This document shows positions 23,753 through 32,073 of a stretch of 64,000 nucleotides of DNA, piece after piece. Numbering within the stretch: the first letter of the stretch is position 1; every line of letters starts with the position of its first letter. Both the position numbers and the translations under genes were made by a program. The notes under the pieces were generated by a model. That model worked only from the letters and a program-made list of their open reading frames with translations, made no database searches and had not been told where the DNA came from. This DNA is from Nocardioides astragali (GTDB taxonomy: Bacteria; Actinomycetota; Actinomycetes; Propionibacteriales; Nocardioidaceae), in contig NZ_JAFMZM010000008.1 in assembly GCF_024436375.1 (NCBI RefSeq), positions 1-64,000 on the forward strand, written 5' to 3'.

Positions 23753-25806
23753 GCACCGAGACCAGCACGACCACTGTGACCCGGCTGCTCCAGCGGCAGA
23801 TCCTCCCGATCGACCGGGACACCGACGTGTTCCCCCTCTACGTCGACCTGGAGGAGGCCAAGCTCGACACCGACCGGGACGCGGTCGGTGGCGACAAGGC
23901 GGCCAAGGACCTCAACAACGCCGCGATCCGGCAGTCCACCTCGACCGGTCGCAAGCTGCACCCCGACCAGATCCGCTCGCGCACCGCGCTGCGGCTCGAG
24001 CCGTCGCAGCTGCTGTCGTTCGGCACCTACTTCAACGCCTTCCCGGCGTCCTACTGGCGCCGTCACACCGTCGTGGACCAGGTCGAGCTGACGGTGGACG
24101 TCACCGGCGCCGGGTCGATGGTGACGGTCTACAAGTCGATGGCACGCGGCCACTCCCAGCGCGTGGACGCCGCCACGGTCGAGGGCGACTCAGGTTCGTT
24201 CAGCTTCACGCTCCCGCTCAAGCCGTTCGTCGACGGCGGGTGGTACTGGTACGACGTCGTCGCCGGCGACCACGGCGCCACGGTCGAGGGCGCGGAGTGG
24301 ACCGCCCAGGTCCCCGCGGACCGTGCCGAGCACGGCACCGTCGACGTCTGCATCACCACGATGCTCCCCGACATGAGCGCCCAGCTGCTGGGCCAGCTCG
24401 GGGCCGCCGAGGAGCTCCAGCCCTACCTCGACACGGTCTTCGTGATGGACCAGGGCAAGGACAAGGTCACCGACAGCACCCACTTCCCGACCGCACGCGA
24501 GGGCCTGGGCGACAAGCTGCGCGTCATCGTCCAGGGCAACCTGGGCGGGTCGGGCGGCTACGCCCGCGGGCAGCTGGAGAGCGTGCGCAAGGGCACCGCC
24601 ACCTACGCGATGATGATGGACGACGACGTCGTCTGCGAGCCCGAGGGCATCATCCGGGCGGTCACCTTCGGTGACCTCGCCAAGCGACCGACGATCGTCG
24701 GCGGCCACATGTTCAACCTCTACAGCCGCTCCGAGCTGCACTCCTTCGGCGAGATCGTCCAGCCGTGGCGCTTCTGGTGGCAGACCCGGCTCGACGGCTA
24801 CAGCCAGTGGAACTTCGGCGCGCGCAACCTGCGCTCGTCGCGCTGGCTGCACAAGCGGGCCGACGTCGACTTCAACGGCTGGTTCATGTGCCTGATCCCG
24901 CGGGTCGTGCTCGAGGAGGTGGGCCTCTCCCTGCCGATCTTCATCAAGTGGGACGACTCCGAGTTCGGCCTGCGCGCCAAGGAGGCCGGCTACCCGACGG
25001 TGTCCTTCCCCGGCGCCGCCGTGTGGCACGTGCCGTGGACCGACAAGAACGACGGCCTGGACTGGCAGTCCTACTTCCACCACCGCAACCGGATCATCGC
25101 CGCGCTGCTGCACTCGCCCTACGAGCGCGGTGGCCGGATGGTTCGCGAGAGCCTCAACCACCAGGTCAAGCACCTCGCCTCGCTCCAGTACTCCACCGCC
25201 GAGCTGCGGCACCTGGCGATGGAGGACGTGCTGCGCGGCCCGCACGCACTGCACGGTGAGCTCGCCACGAAGCTGGCGGACATCAACGCGTTCCGCAAGC
25301 AGTACTCCGACGCGCAGCTCCACCTCGACCGTGACGACCTCCCGCCGGTGCGCCGCAAGAAGCCGCCCAAGAAGGGCAAGTCCGACATCGAGATCCCGGG
25401 CCGACTGAGCACGCTGATCGCCGCCGGCCTCGCGCCGATCCGCCAGCTCCGCCCGGTGCGCGAGATGGCGACGGACTACCCCGAGACCGAGCTCACCGCG
25501 ATGGATGCCAAGTGGTGGAACCTCGTCAAGTACGACTCGGCCGTGGTCTCGATGAACGACGGCAGCTCCGTCGCCCTCTACAAGCGCGACCCCGCCCACT
25601 ACCGTGACCTGCTCAAGCGCACCGTCGACATCCACCGCCGCTTCCACCGCGAGTGGCCCGAGCTGGCGCGGCAGTACCGCGACGCGCTGGGCGAGATCAC
25701 CTCGCCCGAGGCCTGGGAGAAGACGTTCGCGCCGTGGATGCGGGCCGACGACCAGCCCGACGACCAGCCCGACGACCAGGCTGCCGACCCGGGTGAGGGT
25801 GCGTGA
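23749..25806 (+). CDS. glfT2: Galactofuranosyltransferase GlfT2-like (galactan polymerase)
   Basis: 685 aa, matching the whole plan of mycobacterial GlfT2 (about 637 aa): N-terminal beta domain with FGTYFNAFPASYWRRHT and VTGAGSMVTVY, GT-A core with NLGGSGGYARG and the metal-binding Asp291-293 (MMMDDDV), WDDSEFG (Asp402/403), His427 in AVWHVPW, and the helical C-terminal part with ARQYRDAL. It should extend a galactofuran chain from UDP-galactofuranose at the inner membrane face. The C-terminal tail adds a DDQP repeat. It overlaps both neighbours by 4 nt. Confidence 0.92.
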   Translation: MSTETSTTTVTRLLQRQILPIDRDTDVFPLYVDLEEAKLDTDRDAVGGDKAAKDLNNAAIRQSTSTGRKLHPDQIRSRTALRLEPSQLLSFGTYFNAFPASYWRRHTVVDQVELTVDVTGAGSMVTVYKSMARGHSQRVDAATVEGDSGSFSFTLPLKPFVDGGWYWYDVVAGDHGATVEGAEWTAQVPADRAEHGTVDVCITTMLPDMSAQLLGQLGAAEELQPYLDTVFVMDQGKDKVTDSTHFPTAREGLGDKLRVIVQGNLGGSGGYARGQLESVRKGTATYAMMMDDDVVCEPEGIIRAVTFGDLAKRPTIVGGHMFNLYSRSELHSFGEIVQPWRFWWQTRLDGYSQWNFGARNLRSSRWLHKRADVDFNGWFMCLIPRVVLEEVGLSLPIFIKWDDSEFGLRAKEAGYPTVSFPGAAVWHVPWTDKNDGLDWQSYFHHRNRIIAALLHSPYERGGRMVRESLNHQVKHLASLQYSTAELRHLAMEDVLRGPHALHGELATKLADINAFRKQYSDAQLHLDRDDLPPVRRKKPPKKGKSDIEIPGRLSTLIAAGLAPIRQLRPVREMATDYPETELTAMDAKWWNLVKYDSAVVSMNDGSSVALYKRDPAHYRDLLKRTVDIHRRFHREWPELARQYRDALGEITSPEAWEKTFAPWMRADDQPDDQPDDQAADPGEGA

Positions 25807-26774
25807 GCCAGTCCGGCACTGACGCGCTACCGGTCGAGGTCCGCCACGACCTCGCGCACGTTCCGCTCGCCCCGCCCTCCCGCACGTCCGGCGTGCTCGA
25901 GGTGTTCCGCCGGCGCTACCTGCTGCGCCTCATGGTGCGTCGCGAGATCAAGGCGCGCTACGCGGGGACGGCGTTCGGGCTGATCTGGTCCTACATCAAC
26001 CCGCTGACCCGCTTCCTCACCTTCTACGCCGTATTCGGGCTGCTGCTCGGGCGTGGCCTGGGTCTCGAGAACTTCGCCATCCACCTGTTCGCGGGCATGG
26101 TGCTGGTCAACTACTTCACCGAGACCGTGACAGCCGGCACGCGCTCGCTGCTGTCCAACAAGGGCGTGATCGCCAAGATGGCGATGCCCCGCGAGATGTT
26201 CCCCGTGGCGTCGATGCTGGTCTCGCTGTGGCACGCGGTGCCGCAGCTGATCATCCTGGTCGCGGCCTGCCTCCTCACCGGCTGGTGGGGAGATGGACCG
26301 ATGTGGGTCCCGGACGCGGTCGGCATGGGGGCAGCCTTCCTGGGCTTCGTGCTGATCATGGTGTTCGGCACGGCCTGCGGCCTGCTCTTCTCGTGCATCA
26401 ACGTGATCTTCCGCGACTTCCAGCGGATCGTGCAGACCTTCATCAACATGATCCCCTTCACGACGCCGATGATGTACCCCTACTGGATCACCTACGACCG
26501 GTTCCCGAACTTCTGGCACGAGGTCTACCTGGCCAACCCTGTCGCCGAGGCCGTCCAGCTGATCCAGCGCGGCTTCTGGTACCCCACGTGCGCCGACCTC
26601 CCCTGTGCCACCATGCCCAACCCCAACGGGGACGGCACCATCATCCCGGCGCCGGAGTTCGCCGACCACCTCTTCACGCGCGGCTTCATCATGCTCGCGG
26701 TCGGCCTGGTGCTGCTGGTGGTCGGACAGATGGTGTTCGCCCGCCTCGAGAAGTCGATCCCGGAGCGCCTCTGA
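25803..26774 (+). CDS. ABC-2 type polysaccharide exporter permease (Wzm-like)
   Basis: 323 aa, about six membrane helices after a 50-residue cytoplasmic head (VFRRRYLLRLMVRREIKARY). The helices carry the ABC2-membrane signature (GTAFGLIWSYINPLTRFLTF; FRDFQRIVQTFINMIPFTTP). It should carry the lipid-linked glycan across the membrane together with the ATPase encoded next, as Rv3783 does in mycobacteria. An unusual loop near residues 262-287 has two Cys (CADLPCATM). GTG start overlapping the previous stop (GTGA). Confidence 0.9.
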   Translation: MSQSGTDALPVEVRHDLAHVPLAPPSRTSGVLEVFRRRYLLRLMVRREIKARYAGTAFGLIWSYINPLTRFLTFYAVFGLLLGRGLGLENFAIHLFAGMVLVNYFTETVTAGTRSLLSNKGVIAKMAMPREMFPVASMLVSLWHAVPQLIILVAACLLTGWWGDGPMWVPDAVGMGAAFLGFVLIMVFGTACGLLFSCINVIFRDFQRIVQTFINMIPFTTPMMYPYWITYDRFPNFWHEVYLANPVAEAVQLIQRGFWYPTCADLPCATMPNPNGDGTIIPAPEFADHLFTRGFIMLAVGLVLLVVGQMVFARLEKSIPERL

Positions 26775-27568
26775 TGACCACCTCGATCGTGGTGGATGAC
26801 GTCACCAAGTCGTTCCGCTACCAATACCACCCGACGCTCAAGAAGCTCGTCCAGGGCAAGGTCCGCCGCCAGGCGTCGCAGGACGAGTTCAAGGCCCTCG
26901 ACCGGGTCTCCTTCGAGGTCAAGCAGGGCGAGTCGATCGGCCTGATGGGCCTCAACGGCTCGGGCAAGTCGACCCTGCTCAAGCTGGTCAGCGGCGTGAT
27001 GCGGCCCGACGAGGGCCAGGTGCTGACCCGCGGACGCATCTCCGGCCTGATCGCCACCGGTGCGGGGTTCCACAACGAGCTCACCGGGCGCGACAACATC
27101 TACATGAACGCGGCCATGCTCGGCATGAGCAAGGAGGAGACGGACGCGAAGTTCGACGACATCGCCTCCTTCGCCGACGTCGGGCGCTTCCTCGACACCC
27201 CGGTCGGCAACTACTCCTCGGGCATGTTCGCCCGTCTCGGCTTCGCCGTGGCGGTCCACGTCGACTGCGACATCTTCATCGCCGACGAGGTGCTGGCGGT
27301 GGGGGACCGGCCGTTCAAGCGCAAGTGCCTCAAGCGCATGAAGGAGATCCGCGAGTCCGGGATCACGATGTTCTACGTCAGCCACTCCGCGGGCTCCGTC
27401 AAGCGGATGTGCGACCGGGCGATCGTCCTGGACAAGGGCACGGTCGGCTTCGACGGCGACGTCGACGGGGCGATCAAGTACCTCCACTACGACGGCGACG
27501 ACGACGAGCCGGACAGCGAGGAGAGCTCCGAGGACGAGCGCGACGACGCCCTTGCCAGCGACATCTAG
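26774..27568 (+). CDS. ABC-type polysaccharide exporter ATPase (Wzt-like)
   Basis: 264 aa nucleotide-binding domain: Walker A GLNGSGKST (residues 59-67), signature NYSSGMFARLGFA, Walker B DIFIADEVLAVGD and the switch His in YVSHSAGSV. The C-terminal sugar-binding domain found in Wzt of some O-antigen systems is absent; instead there is an acidic tail. The ATG overlaps the permease stop by one base (TGATG). It closes the co-transcribed galactan block. Confidence 0.92.
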   Translation: MTTSIVVDDVTKSFRYQYHPTLKKLVQGKVRRQASQDEFKALDRVSFEVKQGESIGLMGLNGSGKSTLLKLVSGVMRPDEGQVLTRGRISGLIATGAGFHNELTGRDNIYMNAAMLGMSKEETDAKFDDIASFADVGRFLDTPVGNYSSGMFARLGFAVAVHVDCDIFIADEVLAVGDRPFKRKCLKRMKEIRESGITMFYVSHSAGSVKRMCDRAIVLDKGTVGFDGDVDGAIKYLHYDGDDDEPDSEESSEDERDDALASDI

Positions 27569-27575
27569 CACCGCT

Positions 27576-27594
27576 TCGCCGACTCTTCCGGCGA
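27576..27594 (+). terminator. Hairpin after the galactan operon
   Basis: TCGCCG (27576-27581) and CGGCGA (27589-27594) with a 7-nt loop, 8 nt after the ATPase stop. There is no U-run, so if it is a terminator it is not of the classical type. Confidence 0.35.
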
Positions 27595-27667
27595 GAATCC
27601 GGGGAGAATTCCAGGCTCCTTCGGCGTGTCGACTGGAAATTACAGCGTTGTAGTTACTCAGAAACTC

Positions 27668-27698
27668 TAGCGTGACTGGTGTGACTGGTGTGAACTTC
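27668..27698 (+). promoter_or_regulatory. Amidase promoter with three 9-bp-period repeats (putative MtrA box)
   Basis: CGTGAC (27671-27676), TGTGAC (27680-27685) and TGTGAA (27689-27694), each followed by tgg or a related triplet. The minus strand reads TTCACAccaGTCACAcca and then GTCACG, which resembles the tandem GTCACA-type repeats bound by mycobacterial MtrA. A -10-like TAGCGT (27668-27673) overlaps the first repeat. Confidence 0.55.
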
Positions 27699-27738
27699 TG
27701 CCTTGTGTGACCTTCCCCCACACAGGAGTAGATCTTTC

Positions 27739-30498
27739 ATGCGACCTCTTCAGGCCCGTCTCATCACCCTCTGCCAGCAGCTGCTGGCCCTGGGGGTCGT
27801 GCTCGTCGTGCTCACCCCCGCCTCTGGCGTGGTGTCCCTCGACATCGTGGGCGAGAGCCCCGGCCGACAGCCCTCCGACACCGGCGGCGGGACGGGCGGC
27901 CAGGCCGTCCCGGCCGAGCTCATGTCGGCCACCGTCCCGACCCGGGCGGTCACGCCGACGGTCACCGAGGTGCCCCTCACCGGCGCCGACGGCAGCTTCG
28001 ACGGCCTGCAGGGCCGCACCGTCGCCGGAGGATCGACCGACGCCCGCGTGGTGAGCAAGCCGCAGACGCTGAGCGGCTTCGGCGCCATCGGCGTCACCTG
28101 GGAGCACGGTGAGGACCTCGCGGAGGACCAGATCTCCCTCAAGGTGCGCACCCGCACCGGCGACGAGTGGAGCGACTGGGAGGCCCTCGAGTACCACGAC
28201 GAGCACGCGCCGGACGCTGGCAGCGCCGAGGCGGCGAACGCCCGTCCCGGCACCGAGCCGATGTTCGTGGGCGACGTGGACGACGTCCAGGTCGCGGCCA
28301 GCACCGACGGGGTCGCGCTGCCCGAGGACCTGTCCCTGGCTCTCGTGGACCCGGGCACGGCACGGGGCACCAAGACCGAGGAGCCCGCCGACAAGCCGTC
28401 GCAGTCCGACACCACGGCGTACGACGACGAGTACGACGACCGCGGCTCGCTGGAGTCAGGGGGGACGGAGTCCGACACCCTGGCGCTCCAGGCCGCCCAG
28501 ACCAGCGCGAAGACCGCCCAGACGGTCGCCCAGCCCACGATCTTCTCGCGTGCCCAGTGGGGTGCCGACGAGAGCATCCGCAACAAGAGCGCCCTGCGCT
28601 ACGGCACGATCAGCGCCGGCTTCGTCCACCACACGGTCAACGCCAACGACTACAGCGAGGCCCAGGTGCCCGCGCTCCTGCGCAGCATCTACGCCTACCA
28701 CGTGAAGTCCCGCGGCTGGAGCGACATCGGCTACAACTTCCTCGTCGACCGGTTCGGCCGCATCTGGGAGGGACGCTACGGCGGGATCGACAAGCCGGTC
28801 GTCGGCGCCCACACGCTCAACTACAACGACTACTCCTTCGCGATGTCGGCCATCGGAAACTTCGACACGGTCCAGCCCCCGGACGTCATGCTGCGTGCCT
28901 ACGGCCAGCTGTTCGCCTGGAAGCTCTCGCTGCACGGCGTCAACCCGGCGTCGACGGCACAGAAGGTCGGCCGCTCGACGTTCCCGGCGATCAACGGCCA
29001 CCGCGACGCGGGCTCGACCGCGTGCCCCGGCAGGTATCTCTACGCCCAGCTGCCGACCATCCGCACGTACGCCACGCAGGCTGCTCCGGTCACCCCGGTC
29101 GGACCCACGCCGGTGACCGTGAGCGAACCGAACCCGCAGAACAACCTCGACGCCTCGCCCTACCCCGACCTGGTGGTGCGTCGCGCCTCCGACGGTCGGG
29201 GCCTGGTCATCCCGACCGGTGGCCTCACCTCGTTCCAGAAGCGCACGGTGGTCGGCAAGACCGGCTGGGACCAGCGTGCGGACGTCCTCGTCTCGCCCGA
29301 CCTCACCGGTGACGGTGTCGCGGACCTCGTGACCGCCGACAAGTCAGGTGTGGTGCGGGTGCGCGCCGGCAAGGGCAACGGCAAGTTCGGCGACACGGCC
29401 AAGAAGCTCAGGCTGCGCGGCTACTCGCTCATCACCGCTGTCGGCGACATCAACGGCGACCGTCGCAACGACCTGGTCGCCCGGTTCAAGGGGCGCCTCA
29501 CCACGCTGCTGGCCACCAGCAAGGGCGGCTTCGCCCGGAAGACGACCCGCAAGGGCTACGGCAACTACCGCCAGCTCATCGGTGGCGGCGACGTCAACGG
29601 CGACGGCAAGGCCGACCTGCTCCTGCGGACCAAGAACCGGCTGCTGCTCCAGAAGGGCTACGGCACGGGCCTGTTCGGCCCGGCGACGCGCGTCGCGGGC
29701 TCGTGGAGCGGCTACAACCGCCTCGTCGGCGGAGACTTCAACGGCGACGGGCGCTCCGACCTGGTCGCGCGCACCAGCAAGGGCAACGTGCTGCTGATGC
29801 CGGGTCGGGGCGACGGGACGTACGGCGCCGCGCTCGGCCCGGCGACCAACCTCAAGACGATGCGGTGGATCACCGGCGCCCAGATGGTCGGTGGCGCGGG
29901 CGCCGACCTGATCGGCGTGACCGGGAAGTCGCTCGTGGTGGTCGCCAACCGCGACACGTTCGAGCTCGGTGCGCCCATCGACACCGGCGTCTCCTTCGCC
30001 GGCATGGACCTCCTGCTCAACGCCGGCGACGTCAACCGAGACGGGTTCGGCGACGTCCTGGCCCGCAGCGTCTCCGGAGAGCTGTGGCTCTACACGGGCA
30101 ACGGCACCGGTGCACTGGCCCCCGGGCGGGTCGTGGGCAACGCCTGGAACACCGTCTCCGGGATCAGGGCGGTCGGCGACGTGACCGGTGACGGCAACCC
30201 GGACCTGCTCGGCACCCCGACCGGGGGCACGCTGTCGGTGTGGACCGGCAACGGCACCGCGTTCAACAGCGTGGCGCCGGTGGCGGGCAAGGTCGCGACG
30301 CCGGCCGGCCTCCCGGCCGACCTCTCGAGCTTCGACTGGGTGCTCGGAGTCCAGGACATGAAGCTCAAGGGCGCGGGCGACTACATCGTGCGCGACCGGA
30401 CGAGCGGCGTGGCCTACATCTACAGCGGTCGTCGCTCCGGCGTCTCCTCCCCGCGCGTGCTGGGTGAGGGATTGGGGGCCTTCGACCTGGCCGGGTGA
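27739..30498 (+). CDS. Secreted N-acetylmuramoyl-L-alanine amidase (PGRP fold) with FG-GAP/VCBS repeats
   Basis: 919 aa. A signal segment (residues about 8-30) is followed by a 230-residue linker region, then an amidase_2/PGRP domain (about 270-440) with Zn-ligand candidates His297 or His298, His421 and Cys429 (FVHHTVN; NGHRDAGSTACPG). From about 470 to 900 there are several FG-GAP-type repeats with Ca-binding loops such as DLTGDGVAD, DINGDRRND, DVNGDGKAD and DFNGDGRSD, likely a beta-propeller that binds wall or surface material. It should cut the peptide from muramic acid. The ATG has AGGAG about 10 nt upstream; an inverted repeat CTTGTGTG/CACACAGG overlaps this site. Confidence 0.92.
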   Translation: MRPLQARLITLCQQLLALGVVLVVLTPASGVVSLDIVGESPGRQPSDTGGGTGGQAVPAELMSATVPTRAVTPTVTEVPLTGADGSFDGLQGRTVAGGSTDARVVSKPQTLSGFGAIGVTWEHGEDLAEDQISLKVRTRTGDEWSDWEALEYHDEHAPDAGSAEAANARPGTEPMFVGDVDDVQVAASTDGVALPEDLSLALVDPGTARGTKTEEPADKPSQSDTTAYDDEYDDRGSLESGGTESDTLALQAAQTSAKTAQTVAQPTIFSRAQWGADESIRNKSALRYGTISAGFVHHTVNANDYSEAQVPALLRSIYAYHVKSRGWSDIGYNFLVDRFGRIWEGRYGGIDKPVVGAHTLNYNDYSFAMSAIGNFDTVQPPDVMLRAYGQLFAWKLSLHGVNPASTAQKVGRSTFPAINGHRDAGSTACPGRYLYAQLPTIRTYATQAAPVTPVGPTPVTVSEPNPQNNLDASPYPDLVVRRASDGRGLVIPTGGLTSFQKRTVVGKTGWDQRADVLVSPDLTGDGVADLVTADKSGVVRVRAGKGNGKFGDTAKKLRLRGYSLITAVGDINGDRRNDLVARFKGRLTTLLATSKGGFARKTTRKGYGNYRQLIGGGDVNGDGKADLLLRTKNRLLLQKGYGTGLFGPATRVAGSWSGYNRLVGGDFNGDGRSDLVARTSKGNVLLMPGRGDGTYGAALGPATNLKTMRWITGAQMVGGAGADLIGVTGKSLVVVANRDTFELGAPIDTGVSFAGMDLLLNAGDVNRDGFGDVLARSVSGELWLYTGNGTGALAPGRVVGNAWNTVSGIRAVGDVTGDGNPDLLGTPTGGTLSVWTGNGTAFNSVAPVAGKVATPAGLPADLSSFDWVLGVQDMKLKGAGDYIVRDRTSGVAYIYSGRRSGVSSPRVLGEGLGAFDLAG

Positions 30499-30510
30499 AG
30501 CAGCGCGCAG

Positions 30511-31242
30511 TCAGGCCCTCGCGGTCGCGCGCTCGGCGACGTGGACGTCGTCGAGGCGATCCGGGTCCGGGTTGCGGACAAGGACCAGCGAGCCTCCTCG
30601 TCTGAGGGGCTCGGTGAAGGTGGCCATTCCTGGTGGGGAAGCCGGGTCGGCCACCGACAGAAGACGGCCGCCGTGGGTGAGAGAGCTCCCGGCGGCGGCC
30701 GTCAGGTCGTCTGCGGGTGCGGGGCGAGGGCCGAACAGGTCACGCTGGCTGAGCTCGTCGGTGGCGGCGTCGTCGCCCGTGGGCGGGTCCCAGGCAGCGA
30801 ACCCGTCGGGCTGTGCCCAGATCTCCAATCCCACGTCGAGGACCCGCTCGGGCAGCGGCTCCGCGAACCGCACGCCGAGAGGGCGCAGGCTGCACGCGAG
30901 GACGGGCACCTGTGCGGCACGAGGTGCCCACGTCTCGAGGGCCTCCGGGCCGCACACCACTGCGTCCGGCTCGTCGGAGGTGGTCACCCGCAGCCCGACG
31001 GTCCAGGCGGCGCCGAGGAACACCGGCGCCAGCCAGTGGGGCGGCAGGTCGACCCGCAGCGACATGCCGCGCTCGAGGTCGGCGACGTCGCTCAGCAGTC
31101 CGGACGCCTTCGCGACCCAGTTGGCGTACGTCGTGACCGACAGCTCCACCCGCTCGTCGGTGGCGTGGTCGTAGAACGTGAGCAGGGGGCGTCCGGGATC
31201 GCGCCGCAGCTGGGCGGCGAGCACCTCGGCGAAGGTCGTCAT
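30511..31242 (-). CDS. TIGR03089 family protein
   Basis: 243 aa. The sequence resembles a shortened adenylate-forming enzyme: FYDHATDERVELSVTTYANW and VAKASGLLSDVADLERG at the N-terminus, then LPPHWLAPVFLGAAWTVGLR, but the ATP-binding and C-terminal parts of acyl-CoA synthetases are missing. This is the actinobacterial TIGR03089 family of unknown function. It starts 4 nt after the stop of the DUF3105 gene and converges on the amidase gene with only 12 nt between stops. Confidence 0.82.
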   Translation of the reverse strand: MTTFAEVLAAQLRRDPGRPLLTFYDHATDERVELSVTTYANWVAKASGLLSDVADLERGMSLRVDLPPHWLAPVFLGAAWTVGLRVTTSDEPDAVVCGPEALETWAPRAAQVPVLACSLRPLGVRFAEPLPERVLDVGLEIWAQPDGFAAWDPPTGDDAATDELSQRDLFGPRPAPADDLTAAAGSSLTHGGRLLSVADPASPPGMATFTEPLRRGGSLVLVRNPDPDRLDDVHVAERATARA

Positions 31243-31246
31243 CCGC

Positions 31247-31984
31247 TCAGACGGCGTTGGGCTCCGGGGAGTCCATGTAGGGGTAGTCCTCCATGAACGT
31301 CTCGAGCGCCGCGCCACTGATGTCGGAGCAGTACTGCCACACGCCGACCTGCTTGGCCGGGTCGGTCTCGCCCACGCCACCGACCGACCAGTGGGTGAAG
31401 GCGATGTGTTGGCCCTTGGGGAAGGCCTTGCCGTCCTCGGAGGTCCACGGCACGGCCTTGAACTTGTCGCGCAGGTTCTCGGTGCCCTGGAGCTTGGAGG
31501 CGATGCCGCGCAGCATGTCCATCTTGTCCGAGCTCTCGGCGATCGTCTCGTCGTACCAGAGGATCGTGAAGCCGTGCTCGAGGTTGTGCACCAGCTCACC
31601 GAGCTCGGGACGGTCCGAGGTCGTGTAGAGCTTGCGCTCCATGCTGTCCCACATCTTCCAGTGCTGGCCGAAGGCGGGCGGGGCGTCGGGGTAGCTCATC
31701 GGCGTGCCCGGCTCGACGTGGTCCTGGCTGCCCTCGGCCGACTTCGTGGTGACCTTCTGGCACACCGACGCCTTCGCTCCGATGTCGTTCAACGAGGCGG
31801 AGGCGTAGGCGCGCAGGTCCCACCAGTCCTTGACCGGGTTGTAGGCCGCGGCACCCACGATGAGCACCGCGACAAGGACGCACACGCCCACGATGGCCAT
31901 GCCACGCCGGTTCTCGGCCTTGGACTGCTGGGAGCGGATGGAGTCGATGACCGCCTGACGGTCGGTCTTTGCCTGCTTGGCCAC
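31247..31984 (-). CDS. DUF3105 family membrane-anchored protein
   Basis: 245 aa: a charged cytoplasmic head (KTDRQAVIDSIRSQQSKAEN), one membrane helix (GMAIVGVCVLVAVLIVGAAA) and an outside DUF3105 domain with YPDAPPAFGQHW, LVHNLEHGFTILWYDE and a conserved Cys pair region (VCQKV; WQYCSDI). The His residues could bind a metal; function unknown. The GTG at 31984 is chosen because family members start with AKQAKTDR-like sequence; the earlier in-frame GTG at 32062 gives an atypical head. A TAGACT box about 45 nt upstream could be the -10. Confidence 0.82.
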   Translation of the reverse strand: MAKQAKTDRQAVIDSIRSQQSKAENRRGMAIVGVCVLVAVLIVGAAAYNPVKDWWDLRAYASASLNDIGAKASVCQKVTTKSAEGSQDHVEPGTPMSYPDAPPAFGQHWKMWDSMERKLYTTSDRPELGELVHNLEHGFTILWYDETIAESSDKMDMLRGIASKLQGTENLRDKFKAVPWTSEDGKAFPKGQHIAFTHWSVGGVGETDPAKQVGVWQYCSDISGAALETFMEDYPYMDSPEPNAV

Positions 31985-32073
31985 GGTGCTCGGTGTCTCT
32001 CGGTCGTCGGAACTGCGGGCTGCGGTGGCAGAGTCTACGTAGTCACGGGTGACACGAGGCACACGCCGTCGGA

